Assembly (NCBI RefSeq): GCF_029674545.1
Contig: NZ_CP121354.1
Location: 1,984,001-2,048,000 of the forward strand
Direction: 5' to 3'
DNA length: 64,000 nucleotides
DNA from: Mesorhizobium sp. WSM4904
GTDB lineage: Bacteria; Pseudomonadota; Alphaproteobacteria; Rhizobiales; Rhizobiaceae
Notes under the pieces: generated by a model
The model's input: only the letters and a program-made list of their open reading frames with translations
Told to the model about the DNA's origin: nothing
Databases searched by the model: none
In this document: positions 41,617-49,358 of the stretch, in pieces
Layout of the letters: every line of letters starts with the position of its first letter
Numbering within the stretch: position 1 is the first letter of the stretch
Program-made: the position numbers and the translations under genes

Positions 41617-42395
41617 TGGCGCCGGTGTCGAGGCATCCGGCGAGCGTGTTGGCGGTGGTGCGCCGCTACGAGGCGGCGGGCTTTCGCGCCTGGCCGGCGG
41701 CGGCCGTCCACTACGACGGGACATGGGTGGTGCGGCTGACGGCCGGCCACCCGGCAAAGCGCCTGAATTCCGTCAATCCGCTCGATCCGGGCGATACCCA
41801 TGCCATTGCCGAACGCATCGTGCGCGCCAGCCGCCGCTTCGACGCTTACGGCCGGCCGCTGACCTTTCGCATGTCGCCACTTTCGGGGCAGGTGCTGTCG
41901 AAGCATCTCGACGATGCCGGCTGGAGTCGGTTCGACGAATCGCTGGTGATGCGGCTGCCGCTCAAGGAGGCGCAGCTCGACGCCGCGATGGACCAGATTC
42001 CGCTGAAGGACATCAGCCGCTTCATCGGCGCGGCGATCAAGACGAACGGCTCGGACGTCGCGCTGCGGCCCGGCCTGTCGGAGGTCATCGGCGCCATTCA
42101 GCCGGAAGCGGGGCTGTTTGCGCTCGAAGACGGCAACGAGCCGCTGTCGACGCTGATCTGTGTCCATGACGGCGACCTCGCGGGACTGTTCGAGGTCGCC
42201 ACCGAGAAATCGGCGCGCAAGAAGGGCCATGGCCGCAACCTCATCCTGTCGGCGCTGAAATGGGCGCGGCTGCGCGGCGCGCGCGAAGCATGGCTGCAGG
42301 TCGAGGCCGGCAATGTTCCGGCGCTGTCGCTCTATCGGTCGCTCGGCTTCGAGGAAGTCTATCGCTACCACTATCGCCGGCCGCCCGGCGCATGA
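41616..42395 (+). CDS. GNAT family N-acetyltransferase
   Basis: A 259-residue protein with a GNAT fold in its C-terminal 110 residues. The acetyl-CoA loop is VATEKSARKKGHGRNLILSALKWARLRGAREAWLQVEAGNVPALSLYRSLGFEEVYRYHYR. The N-terminal half (SVLAVVRRYEAAGFRAWPAAAVHYDGTWVVRLT) is a second, degenerate GNAT-like half. It is coupled to argJ by a TGATG overlap and to mutT by an ATGA overlap. The substrate is unknown; coupling with argJ might hint at amino-acid derivatives, but that is only inference. Confidence 0.87.
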   Translation: MAPVSRHPASVLAVVRRYEAAGFRAWPAAAVHYDGTWVVRLTAGHPAKRLNSVNPLDPGDTHAIAERIVRASRRFDAYGRPLTFRMSPLSGQVLSKHLDDAGWSRFDESLVMRLPLKEAQLDAAMDQIPLKDISRFIGAAIKTNGSDVALRPGLSEVIGAIQPEAGLFALEDGNEPLSTLICVHDGDLAGLFEVATEKSARKKGHGRNLILSALKWARLRGAREAWLQVEAGNVPALSLYRSLGFEEVYRYHYRRPPGA

Positions 42396-42814
42396 GCGAG
42401 ATCAAGCCAGCCGGAAAGCGCCTGCTCCTCGTCGCGGCCTGCGCGCTGGTCGACGCCGACCGGCGCGTGCTTCTGGCGCAGCGCCCGGAGGGCAAGCAGC
42501 TCGCCGGCTTGTGGGAGTTTCCAGGCGGCAAGGTCGAACCCGGCGAGACGCCCGAGGAATGCCTGGTGCGCGAGCTGCATGAGGAGCTCGGCATCGAGAC
42601 CGAGATCCCTTGCCTCGCGCCGCTCACCTTCGCCAGCCACAGCTACGACGATTTCCACCTGCTGATGCCGCTTTATGTCTGCCGGAAGTTCCGCGGCATC
42701 GCGCAGCCGAAGGAAGGACAAGGGCTGAAATGGGTCAGGCCGCGGCAGATGCGCGACTATCCGATGCCGCCGGCGGACGCGCCGCTGATCCAGTTCCTCA
42801 TCGATCTGTTGTGA
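42392..42814 (+). CDS. mutT: 8-oxo-dGTP diphosphatase (MutT, Nudix)
   Basis: A 140-residue Nudix hydrolase that cleanses 8-oxo-dGTP. The Nudix box is complete: G46, E52, R60-E61, E64-E65 and G67 in GGKVEPGETPEECLVRELHE followed by ELGI. The preceding LLAQRPEGKQLAGLWEFPGG is the MutT subgroup signature. The start overlaps the GNAT stop as ATGA. A composite palindromic repeat begins six bases after the stop. Confidence 0.93.
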   Translation: MSEIKPAGKRLLLVAACALVDADRRVLLAQRPEGKQLAGLWEFPGGKVEPGETPEECLVRELHEELGIETEIPCLAPLTFASHSYDDFHLLMPLYVCRKFRGIAQPKEGQGLKWVRPRQMRDYPMPPADAPLIQFLIDLL

Positions 42815-42820
42815 TCGTCA

Positions 42821-42920
42821 GAGCAGTTCGGCGTTTCCACCAGACGCCGAACTGCTCCAACGATTCTTGTTTTTTCGCAATTCCGGACGGAAAACCGCTA
42901 CGCACTTTTCCTGGAGTAGC
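42821..42920 (+). repeat. Composite palindromic repeat (best copy)
   Basis: The first hairpin is perfect: GAGCAGTTCGGCGT (42821-42834), a 9-base loop, ACGCCGAACTGCTC (42844-42857). A spacer CAACGATTCTTGTTTTTTC follows. The second palindrome is GCAATTCCGGACGG ... CTGGAGTAGC (42877-42920) with the core AAAACCGCTACGCACTTTTC. It lies directly behind mutT and may serve as its 3' end. Confidence 0.85.
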
Positions 42921-43042
42921 CCGCAAGCTGCCTTTGCCTCGCCTGTTTTAGGCAGCGTTAATGGAAGATTTATCTCGACATGGAAGATTGAGGCGAAGTC
43001 GTCCGCACGGCGGCATGCCCTGATTTTGTTTGGAGCCATTCC

Positions 43043-43360
43043 ATGAGCCTCGAGAGAGACTGGGACACGATCCGGCCCGACCGCACGTTCCGCGCCGCCG
43101 ATGCCGGCATGGGCATTTTGCGGATCACCTTGCTTTTCGGATCGGCCGCAGTGGCGCTGGCATTGATCGCGACGCCGTTCCTCGACAGCCAGCCGCGATC
43201 GCAAGCCGCGCGTGACGGTTTGGCCGGCGGGCTCGACATGACCAGCACCGGCTCGATCGGGCACCGCAACACTTACACGCTGCGGCGAAGCGTGCTTCAG
43301 CCGCTGCCAAGTTCCGTCTGCGTGATCCGCAACGATGGCAGCCGCTATGGCGATTGCTGA
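43043..43360 (+). CDS. Hypothetical membrane-anchored protein
   Basis: A 105-residue protein not assigned to a named family. It has one membrane helix (about 23-45, MGILRITLLFGSAAVALALIA) and a C-terminal periplasmic part ending SSVCVIRNDGSRYGDC with two cysteines that could pair. The N-terminus is charged (SLERDWDTIRPDRTFRAAD). It lies upstream of a Flp pilin gene on the same strand with 127 bases between them. Similar proteins are widespread in Rhizobiales near pilin genes as far as I recall. Confidence 0.7.
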   Translation: MSLERDWDTIRPDRTFRAADAGMGILRITLLFGSAAVALALIATPFLDSQPRSQAARDGLAGGLDMTSTGSIGHRNTYTLRRSVLQPLPSSVCVIRNDGSRYGDC

Positions 43361-43413
43361 TTGGGGCGATTGCTAATTGGTTAATAAATTCAGCGAGAAG
43401 GGGCCATTTCATC

Positions 43414-43449
43414 CCCCGTTAAGCTTTTGCCGTTAACCTTTCTTAACGG
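43414..43449. promoter_or_regulatory. Cluster of CGTTAA sites before the Flp pilin gene
   Basis: CGTTAA occurs at 43417-43422 and 43431-43436, and TTAACGG at 43443-43449. The last two form a 7-bp inverted repeat with a 6-base spacer. TTAA pairs recall CtrA sites (TTAA-N7-TTAA), but the spacing here is 6, so this is only a candidate. It is 39-74 bases before the pilin start. Confidence 0.35.
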
Positions 43450-43487
43450 GTAGGCTCTATGGTTCCCGACAAGAGGGATCGACAACC

Positions 43488-43670
43488 ATGAAAAACCTGC
43501 TGCAGCAATTCATAGAAGATGAATCGGGTGCCACGGCCATCGAATATGGTCTGATCGTCACCGTGTTGTCGCTGGCCATCATCGGCGGCATCGGCAAGGC
43601 CGCGGATGCACTCCAGTGGTTGTTCTCCGACAACAACAGCAGACTTGCCAATGCCTTCGCCCAGCACTGA
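43488..43670 (+). CDS. Flp/Fap type IVb pilin
   Basis: A 60-residue Flp pilin precursor. The prepilin motif is ESGATAIEYGLIV: TadV/CpaA-type cleavage after G14 leaves a mature protein starting ATAIEYGL, with E19 and Y20 conserved. A hydrophobic helix (21-40) and a short polar tail follow. It is a single gene without tad/cpa assembly genes nearby. The machinery must be encoded elsewhere. Confidence 0.93.
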   Translation: MKNLLQQFIEDESGATAIEYGLIVTVLSLAIIGGIGKAADALQWLFSDNNSRLANAFAQH

Positions 43671-43679
43671 CCGATTAGA

Positions 43680-43775
43680 AGCAGTCCAGCGTGGCTAGGG
43701 TCGCTGAACTGCTCTAACTATTTGTTTTTATGGAAATTCGGACGGAAAACTGTTTCACCCTTTCCGGGAACTACT
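43680..43775 (+). repeat. Composite palindromic repeat
   Basis: The first hairpin is AGCAGTCCAGCG (43680-43691) with CGCTGAACTGCT (43702-43713), one mismatch. The spacer is CTAACTATTTGTTTTTATG. The second palindrome is GGAAATTCGGACGGAAAACTG ... CCGGGAACTAC. It lies between the pilin gene and the convergent methyltransferase gene. Confidence 0.8.
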
Positions 43776-43780
43776 TCTGA

Positions 43781-44653
43781 TCAATGCCCCGTCGGCTTCT
43801 CCAGGATCGTCTTCAGCGAGACCTTGGCCGAGCCAGGCTTGAGTGGCTTCTGCTGCGAGGCGTCGGGCGCCCAGCCGGACATCCACACGATTGAAAAGCT
43901 CGCCCGTATGCGGCCGTCCGGGTCCGAGAACCGTTCGGCATAGATCTCGGCGGCGCGGGCGAACAGCCGCCTGGTGGCCGGGCGCCGGCTACGGTCGAAA
44001 AGCGGGCTGGTCTCACCCATAGCGCGCAGATCGGCGGCAAGGCCGAAGAGCGAGGAGTAGCGCACCGTGACCGTCTCGACGTCGGCGACCGGCAGCGCCA
44101 AGCCGGCACGCTGCAGCAACGCGCCGGCGTCGCGCACATCGGTGAACGGCAGGACGCGGGGGCTCGCGCCGCCATGAAGCTCGGTCTCGGCGGCAAGCAG
44201 GCTTTCGCGCAACTCGGCAAGGGTGCCCGCGCCGGCAAGGGCGCCGAGGAACAAGCCGTCGGGCTTCAGCGCGCGGCGGATCTGCGCCAGCATGCCGGGG
44301 ATGTCGTTCATCGCCTGCAGCGACAGCAGCGAGACGACGAGGTCGAGACTTTCGACTTCGAACGGCACGGTCTCCGCCCGGGCGACCAGGCCGGGTTCGC
44401 CGGCAAGGAAGACGTCATCCGTCTCCACACGAACGATATCGGCCACCTTGCCGCTGTCGGCGAGCATCCTGGCCGCCGCCGATGTCTGGCAGAACAGCGC
44501 AGCCGCCTTGCCGAACCTGCGCTCGACCGCGCCCAGCCGGTCGGCAAGGTCTTCCGCCGCCCGTCGCATCAGGAAATCGGCGCCATCGACTGGGTGCGTG
44601 AGGGCCCGACGCTTGTGCGCAAGCCAAAGCTGCGTGTCGATCAAGGGCTGCAA
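43781..44653 (-). CDS. SAM-dependent methyltransferase-like protein, NDUFAF5/BioC-related
   Basis: A 290-residue class I methyltransferase-like protein resembling mitochondrial NDUFAF5, which modifies an arginine of complex I subunit NDUFS7 in eukaryotes. Marks are the start LIDTQLWLAHKRRAL, the central ESLDLVVSLLSLQAMNDIPGMLAQIRRALKPDGLFLGALAGAGTLAELR, and the C-terminal YAERFSDPDGRIRASFSIVWMSGWAP. The SAM-binding glycine loop at the N-terminus is poor, as in NDUFAF5 homologues. It is divergent from comF with 34 bases between starts. Confidence 0.88.
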   Translation of the reverse strand: MQPLIDTQLWLAHKRRALTHPVDGADFLMRRAAEDLADRLGAVERRFGKAAALFCQTSAAARMLADSGKVADIVRVETDDVFLAGEPGLVARAETVPFEVESLDLVVSLLSLQAMNDIPGMLAQIRRALKPDGLFLGALAGAGTLAELRESLLAAETELHGGASPRVLPFTDVRDAGALLQRAGLALPVADVETVTVRYSSLFGLAADLRAMGETSPLFDRSRRPATRRLFARAAEIYAERFSDPDGRIRASFSIVWMSGWAPDASQQKPLKPGSAKVSLKTILEKPTGH

Positions 44654-44687
44654 TGGGTTATTCCTGTTGTCCGCGCATGCCGGACCG

Positions 44688-45518
44688 ATGCTATGGTGGC
44701 GCGGGGTTTTCCTTCACGTGGCCGATCCGGTGCACAAGATCAAGACCATTGCGATCAAGGACATGGCGCGGCAGGCGTTGGGCTGGCCGGCGCGCATGCT
44801 GTTTCCGCCGGTCTGTGCCGGTTGTCGCCGCCACGTCTCGCAGCCCGGCGTGCTGTGCGGCGCTTGCTGGCCGAAGCTCCGGCTGCTGGAGAAGCCCTGG
44901 TGTCCGGTGATGGGCACGCCCTTCACCCATGACATGGGCGAGGGCTTTCTCTCCGCCGAGGCGATCGCCGATCCGCCGTCCTTCGAGCGGGCGCGGGCGG
45001 CGGTCGTCTACTCGGGCGTTGCCCGCCAGATGGTGCAGGGGCTGAAATACCAGGATCGCACGGATCTCGCGCCATGGATGGCACGCTGGATGATGCGCGC
45101 CGGCGCCGAACTGATCGCAGAAGCCGATGTGGTGGTGCCGGTACCGCTGCATTGGCGGCGATTCTTCCGCAGACAGTTCAACCAGTCGGCTGAGCTGGCG
45201 CGCGCGGTGTCGAAACTCAGCGGCCTGCCTTTTTCGCCGGCGGCGGTGAGACGCGTGAAGCTCACCCGCCAGCAGGTCGGGCTGGAGCGGCACGAGCGCG
45301 AGGAGAATGTGCGCGCCGCCTTTCGCGTCCCGCCCGAGGCCGAGATCGAGATCGCCGGCCGCAGGGTGCTCGTCATCGACGATGTCTACACCACCGGCGC
45401 CACCGTGCGGTCGGTGGCCAAGGCGCTGAAGAGGGGCGGCGCCGGGGCCGTCGACGTGCTGACCTTCGCCCGCGTCCTGCCGGGGGACTTTCGGGCCGAT
45501 GAGTCCGCGACTATATAG
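44688..45518 (+). CDS. comF: ComF family phosphoribosyltransferase-like protein
   Basis: About 276 residues. An N-terminal zinc-ribbon (PPVCAGCRRHVSQPGVLCGACW, four cysteines) is followed by a phosphoribosyltransferase domain ending with the PRPP loop VLVIDDVYTTGATV near residue 230. The family is linked to DNA uptake in competent bacteria and to unknown roles in others. The start is uncertain: ATG at 44688 or GTG at 44718. Upstream in-frame sequence overlaps the divergent methyltransferase gene. Confidence 0.9.
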   Translation: MLWWRGVFLHVADPVHKIKTIAIKDMARQALGWPARMLFPPVCAGCRRHVSQPGVLCGACWPKLRLLEKPWCPVMGTPFTHDMGEGFLSAEAIADPPSFERARAAVVYSGVARQMVQGLKYQDRTDLAPWMARWMMRAGAELIAEADVVVPVPLHWRRFFRRQFNQSAELARAVSKLSGLPFSPAAVRRVKLTRQQVGLERHEREENVRAAFRVPPEAEIEIAGRRVLVIDDVYTTGATVRSVAKALKRGGAGAVDVLTFARVLPGDFRADESATI

Positions 45519-45539
45519 ATTTGGTTGAGTTGTATTTGT

Positions 45540-45574
45540 GCATGTCGTTTTCGCGCAATCGTCGGGCGACGTGC
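45540..45574. repeat. GCATGTCG palindrome, degenerate
   Basis: GCATGTCG ... CGACGTGC around a shortened core. It is related to 58403-58450. It lies between comF and grxC. Confidence 0.6.
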
Positions 45575-45594
45575 ATCGGCAGGACTTCTGATTG

Positions 45595-45858
45595 ATGGTC
45601 GATGTGACGATCTACACCCGGATGATGTGCGGCTATTGCACCGCCGCCAAGCGACTGCTCGAGCGTAAGGGCGTGGCCTATACCGAGCACGACGCTTCGT
45701 TTTCGCCGGAATTGCGCCGGGAGATGATTTCCAAGGCGCATGGGCGGACCACCTTTCCGCAGATATTCATCGGCGAGACGCATGTCGGCGGCTGCGACGA
45801 CCTCCATGAGTTGGAGTCGCAGGGCCGGCTGGATATGCTGCTTGCCAACGGGAGATGA
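45595..45858 (+). CDS. grxC: Glutaredoxin 3
   Basis: An 87-residue dithiol glutaredoxin. The active site CGYC (residues 12-15) is followed by the helix TAAKRLLERKGVAYTEHD, then the cis-proline segment GRTTFPQIFIGETHVGGCDDLHELE, which binds glutathione. The ATG at 45595 is preferred over an in-frame TTG one codon upstream. It overlaps the nitrilase gene by four bases (ATGA). Confidence 0.95.
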   Translation: MVDVTIYTRMMCGYCTAAKRLLERKGVAYTEHDASFSPELRREMISKAHGRTTFPQIFIGETHVGGCDDLHELESQGRLDMLLANGR

Positions 45859-46727
45859 CGATGAGTTCCTTCAAGGCAGCGGCAGTGCAGATGCGTTCGG
45901 GCACCAGCCCGGAGCGCAACGCAGCCGATATGGAACGGCTGGTGCGCGAGGCAGCTCACCAGGGCGCAACCTATGTGCAGACGCCGGAAATGACCGGCGC
46001 GCTTGTTCGCGACAAGCAGGCGGGCGCCGCCGCCTTCACCACCGAGGACAAGGACGTCGTCGTTTCGACGGCGCGGAAACTGGCCAAGGAACTCGGCATC
46101 TATCTGCATGTCGGCTCGACGGCCATCCTGCGCACCGACGGCAAGCTTGCCAACCGGGCGTTCCTGTTCGCCCCCGATGGCGCCGCGGTCGCCAATTACG
46201 ACAAGATCCACATGTTCGATGTCGACCTCGACAACGGCGAAAGCTGGCGCGAATCCGCCTCCTATGAGCCGGGAACGGAGGCCGTCGTCACCACGATCGC
46301 CGGCGCAAGGCTGGGTTTCGCCGTTTGCTACGATCTGCGCTTCCCGCAGCTGTTCCGTTCCGAGGCGCTGGCAGGGGCGGAGGTGCTTTCGGTGCCTGCC
46401 GCCTTTACCCGCCAGACCGGCGAGGCGCACTGGCATGTGCTTCTTAGGGCGCGCGCGATCGAGAACGGCGCCTATGTCATCGCCGCCGCGCAAGGCGGCC
46501 TGCATGAGGACGGCCGCGAGACCTACGGCCATTCGCTGATCGTCGATCCGTGGGGCCGCATCATCGCCGAGGCCGCGCATGACGAGCCGGGCGTGATCGT
46601 CGCCGAGATCGACCCCGCACAGTCGGCCGCCGCGCGCCGCAAGATCCCCAATCTCAAGAACGCGCGCGATTTCACCGTCAATGCCGGCGAGGGCGAGGCG
46701 CCGCGTCTGAAGGGTGCAGCCTCTTGA
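45855..46727 (+). CDS. Nit1-like carbon-nitrogen hydrolase (probable deaminated glutathione amidase)
   Basis: A 290-residue nitrilase-superfamily amidase with the full Glu-Lys-Cys triad: E45 (QTPEMTG), K117 (NYDKIHMFDVD) and C158 (GFAVCYDLRFP). The closest functional group is Nit1, which repairs deaminated glutathione. Coupling with glutaredoxin (ATGA overlap) fits a role in glutathione housekeeping. A second ATG two codons in (45861) is also possible. Its stop overlaps the next start (TTGA). Confidence 0.93.
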   Translation: MTMSSFKAAAVQMRSGTSPERNAADMERLVREAAHQGATYVQTPEMTGALVRDKQAGAAAFTTEDKDVVVSTARKLAKELGIYLHVGSTAILRTDGKLANRAFLFAPDGAAVANYDKIHMFDVDLDNGESWRESASYEPGTEAVVTTIAGARLGFAVCYDLRFPQLFRSEALAGAEVLSVPAAFTRQTGEAHWHVLLRARAIENGAYVIAAAQGGLHEDGRETYGHSLIVDPWGRIIAEAAHDEPGVIVAEIDPAQSAAARRKIPNLKNARDFTVNAGEGEAPRLKGAAS

Positions 46728-47149
46728 TCCGCTTTTCGCTTATCTGCGAGCACGAGCACGAGTTCGAAGCCTGGTTTCGCAGCAATGACGACTTCGATAC
46801 GCAGAAGAAGCGCGGCTTCGTCGACTGCCCGACCTGCGGCTCGCATAAGGTCGAGAAGGCATTGATGGCGCCGGCCGTCTCCACCTCGCGCAAGCAGGAA
46901 AAGATGGCTTTAGCCACGGGCGAGGCGCAGAAGCAGGCGCTGGCGCAGCTCAAGGCGCTGGCCGACAAGGTGCGCGAGAACGCCGACTATGTCGGCGACA
47001 AGTTCGCCGAGGAGGCGCGCAAGATCCATTTCGGCGAAACGGATCCGCGCGGCATCTACGGCGAGGCGACGCCAGAGGAGGCGCAAAGCCTCGCCGAGGA
47101 CGGCGTCGAATTCATGCCGATCCCGAGCTTTCCGGAGGACCGGAACTGA
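46724..47149 (+). CDS. DUF1178 family protein
   Basis: A 141-residue protein of the alphaproteobacterial DUF1178 family. The N-terminal zinc-ribbon-like part (CEHEHEFEAWF and DCPTCGSHKVEKALMAP) holds the conserved cysteines. A helical middle and the conserved RKIHFGETDPRGIYGEATPEEAQSLAEDGVEFMPIP follow. It starts at TTG 46724, overlapping the nitrilase stop (TTGA); the true N-terminus is expected at MIRFSL. It is the third gene of the grxC-nit1-DUF1178 operon. The function is unknown. Confidence 0.93.
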   Translation: MIRFSLICEHEHEFEAWFRSNDDFDTQKKRGFVDCPTCGSHKVEKALMAPAVSTSRKQEKMALATGEAQKQALAQLKALADKVRENADYVGDKFAEEARKIHFGETDPRGIYGEATPEEAQSLAEDGVEFMPIPSFPEDRN

Positions 47150-47158
47150 GTTTCCGAG

Positions 47159-47827
47159 TTGGCCTTGCGCAAACCGATAGCGATCAAGCCGAGACGCGGA
47201 ATAAGGATTGCTATCGATCGGTTGGCCCGCAGAGGCGTTGTGAAGTTCAGTGCCAGCCAAACGATCGATGGGCTGGTGATTGTCGGCGACAAGGGCACAG
47301 ACAAGATAGTCGGCGCGCTTGACGTTATTCGGGAGTTCGACCCGGTTCGGTACAAGCGATTGCTCCGCGACGTCAGGCAGGTTTTGGTCACGGTCCTCCC
47401 GGCGTCGGTCGCTCAGTGGGCAGAGACTTCGCAGGCCTGCGAGCTGGACGAACGCTATCTCGTCAGTGAGACAACGACGCCCGAGCGCGTCGCTTCAACG
47501 ATCGTCCATGAGGCTACGCATGCGCGCCTGATGCGATGCGGTATCGGTTACGAAGAAAAGCTCAGGGATCGCGTCGAGCGTGTCTGTCTGCGTCGTGAAA
47601 TCGCCTTTGCGGCCAGACTGCCGGCTGGGACAGATACGGCTCGACGAGCTGAAGCGACACTCCAGGCGATGCCGGATTTCTCGGACCGAGCAATGAGCGA
47701 GCGTTACCTCGATGGCCTGCGAGATGCACTGCTCTATCTCAACATGCCGGCTTGGCTTGTCGGCCTGACCCTGTCTTATCGGCGATGGCGGCACAGGCGC
47801 AGGTTCGCGCGCCACCAAGCAGCCTGA
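47159..47827 (+). CDS. Unrecognised HExxH-motif protein (possible metallopeptidase-like)
   Basis: A 222-residue protein with no family I can name. Its one diagnostic feature is HEATH (H117-E118-A-T-H121) in ASTIVHEATHARLMRCGIG, followed by glutamates at about 140 and 147 that could supply the third zinc ligand. A basic C-terminal tail follows a hydrophobic stretch (YLNMPAWLVGLTLSYRRWRHRRR). Base composition is less GC-rich than the adjacent operon, and codons such as ATA and GTT are common, suggesting acquisition. The start TTG at 47159 lies 9 bases after the DUF1178 stop; a start further in cannot be excluded. Confidence 0.65.
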   Translation: MALRKPIAIKPRRGIRIAIDRLARRGVVKFSASQTIDGLVIVGDKGTDKIVGALDVIREFDPVRYKRLLRDVRQVLVTVLPASVAQWAETSQACELDERYLVSETTTPERVASTIVHEATHARLMRCGIGYEEKLRDRVERVCLRREIAFAARLPAGTDTARRAEATLQAMPDFSDRAMSERYLDGLRDALLYLNMPAWLVGLTLSYRRWRHRRRFARHQAA

Positions 47828-47830
47828 TGG

Positions 47831-48316
47831 CTAGCCCATACTGCTGATCAATTTCGCAAGCAGGCGCGCGAGCGCTTCGCGATCCTCAGGCGTCAGACCG
47901 GCGAGGATTTCGTGCTCATTGGCAACGTGGGCCGTGAGAGCCTCATCAACCAAGGCAAGGCCTTTTCCGGTGAGTTGCACCACGATGCCGCGCCGGTCGC
48001 TGGGATGCGGCGCGCGCTGGATCAGGCCGGCTTTCTCCAGCCGGTCGAGCCGGGCGGTCATGGCGCCGGATGTGACCATCGTCGCCTCGTAGAGCTCGGT
48101 CGGCGTCAGGGCATGGGGCGCGCCGGAGCGGCGCAACGTCGCCAGCACGTCGAATTCGCCGGACTGCAGGCCGAAGCGGGCAAAGAGCGGCGCGAGGCGG
48201 TCGCGCGCGATCAGCGAAGACGCTTCGTTCAGGCGGCCGATCACTCCCATCGGCGAGACGTCGAGGTCCGGCCGCTCCTTCTGCCACTGCTCGATCGCTC
48301 TCGCCGCACGGTCCAT
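47831..48316 (-). CDS. MarR family transcriptional regulator
   Basis: A 161-residue winged-helix regulator: LARFGLQSGEFDVLATLRRSGAPHALTPTELYEATMVTSGAMTARLDRLEKAGLIQRAPHPSDRRGIVVQLTGKG is the full MarR core, with the wing PSDRRG. It is divergent from an EamA exporter, a common regulator-target pair. The ATG at 48316 has GTGAGG upstream; an ATG at 48343 is the alternative. A palindrome in the intergenic region is a candidate operator. Confidence 0.9.
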   Translation of the reverse strand: MDRAARAIEQWQKERPDLDVSPMGVIGRLNEASSLIARDRLAPLFARFGLQSGEFDVLATLRRSGAPHALTPTELYEATMVTSGAMTARLDRLEKAGLIQRAPHPSDRRGIVVQLTGKGLALVDEALTAHVANEHEILAGLTPEDREALARLLAKLISSMG

Positions 48317-48332
48317 GTGCCTCACCGCAAAG

Positions 48333-48352
48333 TATCTTGACATTAAGAATCT
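48333..48352. promoter_or_regulatory. Candidate MarR operator
   Basis: TATCTTGACATTAAGAATCT: an imperfect inverted repeat of ATCTTGA and TTAAGAT-like halves around CA, with AT-rich flanks unlike the surrounding DNA. It lies at the 5' end of marR and upstream of the divergent exporter gene, where it could control both. Confidence 0.5.
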
Positions 48353-48418
48353 TTGCGTTATCTTACCCTAAATCGGAGTGACCGCCAAGCACGACCTCGC
48401 AGCGACAGGACCACGCAG

Positions 48419-49333
48419 ATGAAACTTCTCTGGGATTCGGCACTCGGCCTTCTGATCGTCACCGGAGGCTTGCTCGGCATGACGCTGCCTTTCGGCAAGC
48501 TTGCGACCGCGGCCGGCGTGCCGGCCATGGTCTGGGCCTTCGTCATCTCGCTCGGCGCCGGCGGCGTGCTGCTGGCAGCGCTGTTGCTGCTTGGCCAGCG
48601 CATCCGGCCGACAGCGCGCAAGCTGCGCTATTTCTTCGTCACCGCGGCGGTGTCCTATGCCTTTCCCAATCTCTTGATGTTCTCGGCCATCCCGCATCTC
48701 GGCGCCGGCTATACCGGCATCATGTTCACGCTGTCGCCGGTCATCACGCTGGTGTTCTCGATCCTGCTCGGCGTGCGGCGGCCCAACCTGCTCGGTGTCA
48801 TCGGCATTGCCGTCGGCTTTGTCGGCGCAGTCATGGTGGCACTTACGCGCGGCGAGGCCGGTCAGCCGGCCGATTACTTCTGGGTGGCGATCGGCCTGCT
48901 GATCCCAGTCAGCCTCGCCGCCGGCAACATCTACCGCACGGTCGACTGGCCCGAGGATACCGGCCCGATCGAGCTCGCCGTCGGCAGTCATCTGGCGTCG
49001 GCAACCTTGCTTCTCCTCGGCATACTGACGCTGTTCGGCTGGCAGGCGTTCGTTCCGCTCGGCGGCGTGCCGCTGGTGGTCGCCGGGCAGGTGGCGTCGG
49101 CTTCGGCGATGTTTGCCTTCTTCTTCCGGCTGCAGGCTGTCGGCGGTCCGGTCTATCTCAGCCAGATCGGCTATGTGGCGGCAGCGGTCGGTCTCTTTGC
49201 CGGCACGATCTTCCTCGGCGAGAGCTACCAGCTGCTGACCTGGCTGGGGGCTGCCATCATCACCGCCGGCGTGTTCATCACCACCAAGGCGCAGAGCCTG
49301 CCAAGCATGAAGATGCAAAGCCAGGCGGCGTAA
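48419..49333 (+). CDS. EamA/DMT family exporter
   Basis: A 304-residue membrane protein with about ten helices forming two EamA repeats (LLWDSALGLLIVTGGLLGMTLPFGKLATAAGVPAMVWAFVISLGAGG and VAIGLLIPVSLAAGNIYRTVDWPEDTGP). Typical loops include PHLGAGYTGIMFTLSPVITLVFS and GGPVYLSQIGYVAAAVGLFAGTIFLGESYQ. It is probably controlled by the divergent MarR protein. The substrate is unknown. It ends 25 bases from the convergent ubiG. Confidence 0.9.
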   Translation: MKLLWDSALGLLIVTGGLLGMTLPFGKLATAAGVPAMVWAFVISLGAGGVLLAALLLLGQRIRPTARKLRYFFVTAAVSYAFPNLLMFSAIPHLGAGYTGIMFTLSPVITLVFSILLGVRRPNLLGVIGIAVGFVGAVMVALTRGEAGQPADYFWVAIGLLIPVSLAAGNIYRTVDWPEDTGPIELAVGSHLASATLLLLGILTLFGWQAFVPLGGVPLVVAGQVASASAMFAFFFRLQAVGGPVYLSQIGYVAAAVGLFAGTIFLGESYQLLTWLGAAIITAGVFITTKAQSLPSMKMQSQAA

Positions 49334-49358
49334 GGGAACGAGCGCTTCAGCCGGCCGG

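Noticed and set aside
43414..43449. CtrA binding site
   Set aside because: The two TTAA are 6 bases apart rather than 7; kept only as a low-confidence regulatory candidate.
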